Source: Entrophospora sp. SA101
Taxonomy: Eukaryota; Glomeromycota; Glomeromycetes; Entrophosporales; Entrophosporaceae
Assembly: GCA_958430865.1 (NCBI GenBank)
Contig: CAUDNR010000890.1
Location: forward strand, 91,406 to 155,405
Direction of reading: 5' to 3'
DNA: 64,000 bases
Part shown: positions 59,716-64,000 of the stretch, piece by piece
Layout: every line of letters starts with the position of its first letter
Position numbering within the stretch: the stretch's first letter is position 1
Notes under the pieces: generated by a model
Databases searched by the model: none
Seen by the model: the letters and a program-made list of their open reading frames with translations, nothing else
Told to the model about the DNA's origin: nothing
Position numbers and translations under genes: made by a program

Positions 59716-60258
59716 TTAAATAGGCTTAAACTTCAATAAATTAGCCAAGTCACTGTCCTTAATATATAAAGCGGTTGTAGAAACACGACTATGCCCCAGA
59801 AATTTCTGTAAAATATTGAGGGGCATTCCGGCCAAAAGATTATAAGTGGCAAAACAGCGTCGTAAAGTATGAGGTGCTAATTCAATATGAGAATTAATAT
59901 TCAAATCATAGCGAACGCGTCGCAAAAACTCTCAAAAATCCCGGCGATTAGTTTTATTTGGCTCTCAATGATATTGTTTTAATATTTCAGTTATTTGGGG
60001 AGCAATATAAATATAACGGTCTTTTTTTCTTTTCCCTCGCAATAGATATAAATCCTGATACTCTGGTTCGGGGTGTTTTAGTTCGGGATTAAAACCGATA
60101 GCCTCGGTTATTCTTAACCCCGCTTTTCAACAGAGGAGAAACAAACAATAGTGAATTCAGCGTTTTGTTTCACTTTTATGATTAGGTCGGGTGGTAATAA
60201 ACTCCTGAATTTCTTGCAAAAGTTGTTGGGAAGGTAGTTGCTGCAGTTTTTTCATCAT
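59716..60258 (-). CDS. Tyrosine recombinase
   Basis: 180 residues from ATG 60258 (an ATG follows directly at 60255). The catalytic set is visible: Arg in CWKAGLRITEAI, HTLRRCFA (H-x-x-R), and LGHSRVSTTALYI with the second His and the Tyr nucleophile. It lacks most of the N-terminal arm-binding domain, so it is a short integrase/XerC-like enzyme. It may move or invert nearby DNA. The gene lies between the accessory block and a PIF1-like helicase gene on the same strand. Confidence 0.85.
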
Positions 60259-60288
60259 AATAATTCTTATTTCACCAAAAGTAATAAT

Positions 60289-61932
60289 TTATAATCTTAA
60301 CTTGCGATAGTATTCCTTGACCCGCTGGCAAGTTTTTATTTGTTCCTTCCGAAAGTTAATTACTTGTAAATATTGGGTATTAGTTGCCCGTGATAGTGCT
60401 ACATATAATTGTCCTTTGGCTCAGATTCTTCCGCAATCAATTTTCAATCTGGCAATAGTTTGCCCTTGGCTCTTGTGAATGGTAATAGCTCAGCAAAGAA
60501 TTAAAGGTATTTGGCAACGGCTAGCCAGAACAATTTCTTGGTTATTTTTATATTCGAGCAATTTATACTCAAAAGGTTTGATTAATGCTATCCTTCCGCT
60601 AACGAATTTTACTAAGGGGTGTTTTTTACCTTCTTCCTCCTTAAAACTGATAATTACTCCCTGACTACCATTGACTAATTTTCTGTCGAACTGATTAATG
60701 GTTAACATGACCTGAGCACCAACTTTTAATTCTAACTTTTCTGGTGCTAAACAGTCCTTGGTTAAAATACTTAAAGTATGGGCTCGTTTCTCCTTATCAC
60801 GAGCACAATAAGTAATAGAGGAAGTAGCGAGTTTGGCTAATTCTTGCTGGTTAATTTGATTAACTTCTTCGTTAGTAGAATAGAGTTGAGTAGGTTTAAT
60901 GCCATCATCCGGTCATTCTGGTTCTCTTTGTAAACTATCTAATAATTGCAAACTAGCCGCAGACAAATTGCCAGCCCGCACCTCTTGCAATAAATTAATG
61001 ATTTTATTATCTTGCTGGCGGTAGATTTGATTTAAATGTACTATATTAGAAAAACAAGAATTTCAACTCTCGGCTTCAAAACACCATTTATAATCTTTCT
61101 CAATGGGCGATAGTTGAAAAAAATCACCACAAACAATTAATTGAATTCCGCCAAATGGTTGCTCAACTCTCTTAATTTGCCGAGCAATTATTTCTAACTT
61201 ATCAAACAAATTACCATCGAGCATGGATATTTCATCAATGATTAATATTTTGCACTTTTTTCAGCGGTTGATTTTTTCTTTTTTTTTAGTTATTTTCGCC
61301 AACATCTGGTGTCAATCAACTTCGCCTGCTACCCCAATTCCAGCAAAAGAGTGTAAAGTTTTCCCACGAATGTTAATTGCTGTGCGACCCGTATAAGAAG
61401 TAATAACTAATTCCTCTTCATACTCTTCACTTAGCAACTTGATTAAATGCTTTAACAAAAAACTCTTGCCGGTGCCTGCTTCGCCCAAAAAACAAACATT
61501 TTGTCCGGTCAACGCTAATTGACAAACGATTTTTTGTTTCTCATTCAATTCTTTTATCTCATCCTCTTTTTCTTTTTGAACAATTAATGTTTTTGAGTTT
61601 TCTTCTACGAATTTCTTTTTTTTGTATACCCCCTCGCTTTTTTTAATTATTTTTTTTTCCGCGGAAATTTCTTCTCAATAAGTAACTTCTTCATTATTAT
61701 TTAAGAATTCTATTTGCTGGCATCTAAATCGACCTTGGGCTCCCGCGAGGCATTTTAAAAAGCAAACTTTCTTTGCTTCCGAATAATTTTCTAATAAATT
61801 TTTTCCAAAGGAACATTCAAATTCCCCTTCTTTATTTTCTAACTTAGCCCTGTAATAGCCATAAGGACCACGGATGGATTGAAACTCTTTTCAAATTGGT
61901 TTTTCAATGAACTTAGCAATTGTTTTTCGCAT
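60289..61932 (-). CDS. PIF1-like DNA helicase
   Basis: 547 residues from ATG 61932. After a Lys-rich N-terminal region the helicase core has Walker [11 protein letters not shown] (about 150), the [20 protein letters not shown] segment (motif Ia), Walker [19 protein letters not shown], then the C-terminal [13 protein letters not shown] and LYVALSRAT motifs of superfamily 1B. PIF1-type enzymes unwind 5' to 3', often on structured DNA. The gene ends 31 nt before the recombinase start, so the two probably share a transcript. Confidence 0.9.
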
Positions 61933-62286
61933 TTTTCCAGTGTTGTATAATTTAATTTTACTCTTTTGGTAATTAATCCTCACCTTTCAGACCCAAAAAA
62001 GGAGAAATAAATTGCTGAATAATCAAAATACTAATTTAATCCCGACCTAATTAGCCATTATGTGAGGATTAAAAATAAAAGCTAATTTAGAATGACATGT
62101 AGCAAATATCAATATTTTTCACTGAGTTTGAAATCCTTGAATAGTTTTATAAGCAAGAAGTAAAAATTAACGAAAAAATTAAAGGGAAAATTAAATGAGG
62201 TCTAAAATTAGGTAAATTTTTAACAAATCTTTGCCGAACGAGAAAGAAATCTCCTAATTATTTGAATTGTGTAAAATTATTATATT
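61933..62286. other. Gene-free stretch with an inverted repeat
   Basis: No coding frame is convincing. An 11-base perfect inverted repeat, TTAATCCTCAC (61973-61983) and GTGAGGATTAA (62062-62072), spans about 100 bases. A TTGTGTAAAATTA promoter-like string lies at the right end, just before ATG 62287. It is located between a helicase/recombinase pair and an LRR gene, so a recombination or replication site is possible. Confidence 0.45.
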
Positions 62287-63455
62287 ATGGCTAATAATAA
62301 TTGGAGAGATATACATGAAGAATTTAAAAATGAACTCTACAAAAATAAATGACAAAAGAATGGATTTGACTATAATCAAACCAAAACTTTAATTGAGACT
62401 GGATTTAAACCAAAAGAAAGCGATTTTGCTTGGTGAAGTGAAATTACTGAACAAGTTTTAAACGACAACAACATTGAGAGGTTAAGAGAAGAATATAATA
62501 GTTTGATTCATGGATGACAAAAAATTGATTTTGGTTTTAGATCGGCAGATAAGATAATAAAGTGAAAAAAAAGAGGATTTGACTACCCAGAAACTAAAGA
62601 ATGGATAAATAAAGGCTTAACCATCAATGGTTTTGGTTTGGCTGAACAGTTACAAAAAAATGGACTAACTGCTCGCGAACTAATAGCATTTATGGAAAAT
62701 ATTGATTATGATTATAATACTAAGGGTTGATTAGATTATTTTTTCCCAACCGAGAAAAGGAACGAGATAAAGAAATTACATATTGGTTGCAGTGGTTACG
62801 GTGTTTTAAAATTAGAACAGCCATTTGTGGGTTCTCTGAAACTTGAAGAATTTACTAATTTAGTCAAATTAGTTTGCTCGCGACACAAATTAACTAACCT
62901 GGATTTGAGCAAGTGTCCCAACCTTGTTAAACTTGATTGTGAAAAAAATCAATTGACCGAATTAGATCTAAGTAATTGCCAGCAACTAGAAAGTCTTAAT
63001 TGCGAAAGTAATGAATTAATTGAATTAATATTGCCGAACTCATCAACGTTAAAAATAATTGTTTGTTCAGACAATAAATTAACTAATTTGGACCTTACTC
63101 AAAATAAAGAAATAGAAATACTTGATATTAAAAGCAATAATTTTTCAACCCGTGACTTGTCCTTTTGAGCCATTTAGTAAATTTAAAAGAATTAAGCGTA
63201 TCTAATAACTGTTTTTTAGGTACATTAGAGTTTTTAAAAGACTTGACTCAATTAAAGAAATTAAATATTAACAAAACTAATATTGATTCTGGCTTGGAAT
63301 ATTTGCCTAATAGTGTTGAAAAGATTTATTGTCGAGGTCAAGAAAATTTAACTTTTTCTTGCAAAAATATCCAAAGTCAACTAGATGGTTACAAAATTTA
63401 TATTGATGATAATCAATTACTTTGTTATTTAGTTCTTGAAACTGTTCAAGAGTAG
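62287..63455 (+). CDS. LRR protein, frameshifted
   Basis: From ATG 62287 the first frame codes a 170-residue N-terminal region with repeated 'GFDYPETKEWINKGL'-type units, then LRRs (LTNLDLSKCPNLVKLDCEKN and similar), and stops at 63177. A second frame continues the LRR from LSHLVNLKELSVSNNCF to a stop at 63455. One more T in the T4 run at 63163-63166 would join them into 389 residues. The 3' end overlaps a minus-strand frame by about 150 bases, which suggests a rearrangement junction. No C-terminal effector domain or tail follows. Confidence 0.6.
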
Positions 63456-64000
63456 GAGTTTGTTCTGTTTTCTTTTTTAAGTCTTCTATTTGTTGGGATT
63501 TTTCTATAAGAGTTTGACTTAATTTTTCTACTTCTACTTGTAGTTGTTCGGCTTTTTTGTCTTCAACTAAACAATAAGGAATTGCTGTTTGGTCTTTTAG
63601 AAATTTGTTTTTTTCTATTCATGTTCACCTTCCGCTATCATAACTTTTGTACTTGTAATAACTCACAATTATTTGATTAATTTGCTTTTCTTTGGCTAAA
63701 AATTTTCAACTACCATGGCTAGGAGCACTTATTTGCCAAGGATAACAACTCAAATTTGCATTATTGGCTTGCCTACGCGACATTATTCTAGCTAAATTTG
63801 TGTTTTCGCTAATATCAATACTCTCAAAATGGGCAAAGTTCAAATTATTACTACCTTCAAAAACAATACTTATTAAATTAGGAAATTGAGCTAAACTTAT
63901 CTTACCTAAAAAATTTGCAGTGCCAATGGTAAGTACTCCTTGAGAGATATCAATTACATTGGCGCCAGTATATTGGAAATTTATATGTTTAACTGCGACA
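63307..64000 (-). CDS. Partial protein with repeat region and coiled coil
   Basis: Open on the minus strand from the window edge (5' end missing) to TAG at 63307. It holds irregular LRR-like strands (FLGKISLAQFPNLISIVFEG, then ESIDISENTNL) and a polar domain with SCYPWQISAPSHGSWKFLA and YKSYDSGRWTWIE, then a coiled coil (about QVEVEKLSQTLIEKSQ). The last 45 residues run antisense to the end of the plus-strand LRR gene and look unlike protein, so the true end was probably replaced by a rearrangement. The SWKFLA...WTW region resembles no family I can name. Confidence 0.5.

Overview
The window is AT-rich DNA from a wall-less bacterium (Mollicutes) that reads UGA as tryptophan. Nearly every gene, housekeeping genes included, is interrupted by in-frame TGA at positions where Trp fits, and a tRNA-Trp with anticodon UCA lies at 42582..42657. 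All coordinates below assume genetic code 4. The cargo (leucine-rich-repeat proteins fused to a fungal-type HET domain, AIG1 GTPases and a eukaryote-like protein kinase) fits best with a Mollicutes-related endobacterium of arbuscular mycorrhizal fungi ('Candidatus Moeniiplasma glomeromycotorum' type). The code is seen directly. The organism is inferred from recalled family resemblance.

Layout. (1) 72..7147: a plus-strand run of small single-helix membrane proteins and membrane-anchored coiled-coil proteins ending in a 725-residue membrane-anchored AAA+ ATPase, interrupted by a minus-strand toxin-antitoxin-like pair. (2) 7206..34557: a large accessory region. It holds LRR proteins carrying HET, nucleoside-deoxyribosyltransferase-like, GTPase or membrane/EF-hand modules. 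It also holds cysteine-rich zinc-ribbon/LIM-like proteins with C-terminal membrane helices, an IS1595-type transposase beside a P63C-domain gene, two more HTH plus small-protein pairs, and a structured non-coding region. (3) 34862..54755: a housekeeping segment with ndk, rhodanese, an esterase, a nitroreductase, bL31, nine tRNAs, thioredoxin, an HU-like protein, prmC, an alaX-like editing protein, tmRNA and mnmE, together with several MazF/PemK modules. (4) 54891..64000: a second accessory region with LRR fragments, an LRR-kinase, a tyrosine recombinase, a PIF1-like helicase and two LRR-type genes at the right edge.

The LRR proteins look like one modular effector or recognition family. The N-terminal linker and LRR blocks are shared while the functional domain is exchanged. 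Five of them (ends at 11899, 16549, 26685, 31469 and 58585) finish in a similar short C-terminal tail with the pattern [AV]-Q-[IV]-[EQ], a candidate export or sorting signal. Three LRR/GTPase genes share a 5' leader motif, and two share an upstream palindrome. The membrane ATPase cluster could be an export or assembly machine for such proteins, but no sequence evidence links them.

Expression of the surface-type genes seems switchable. A (CT)16 tract and a (TG)7 tract put two zinc-ribbon membrane genes out of frame, and 16-18 base A/T runs sit just upstream of three others. Seven more genes carry single-base frameshifts, mostly at homopolymers. These may be decay, slippage or sequence errors.
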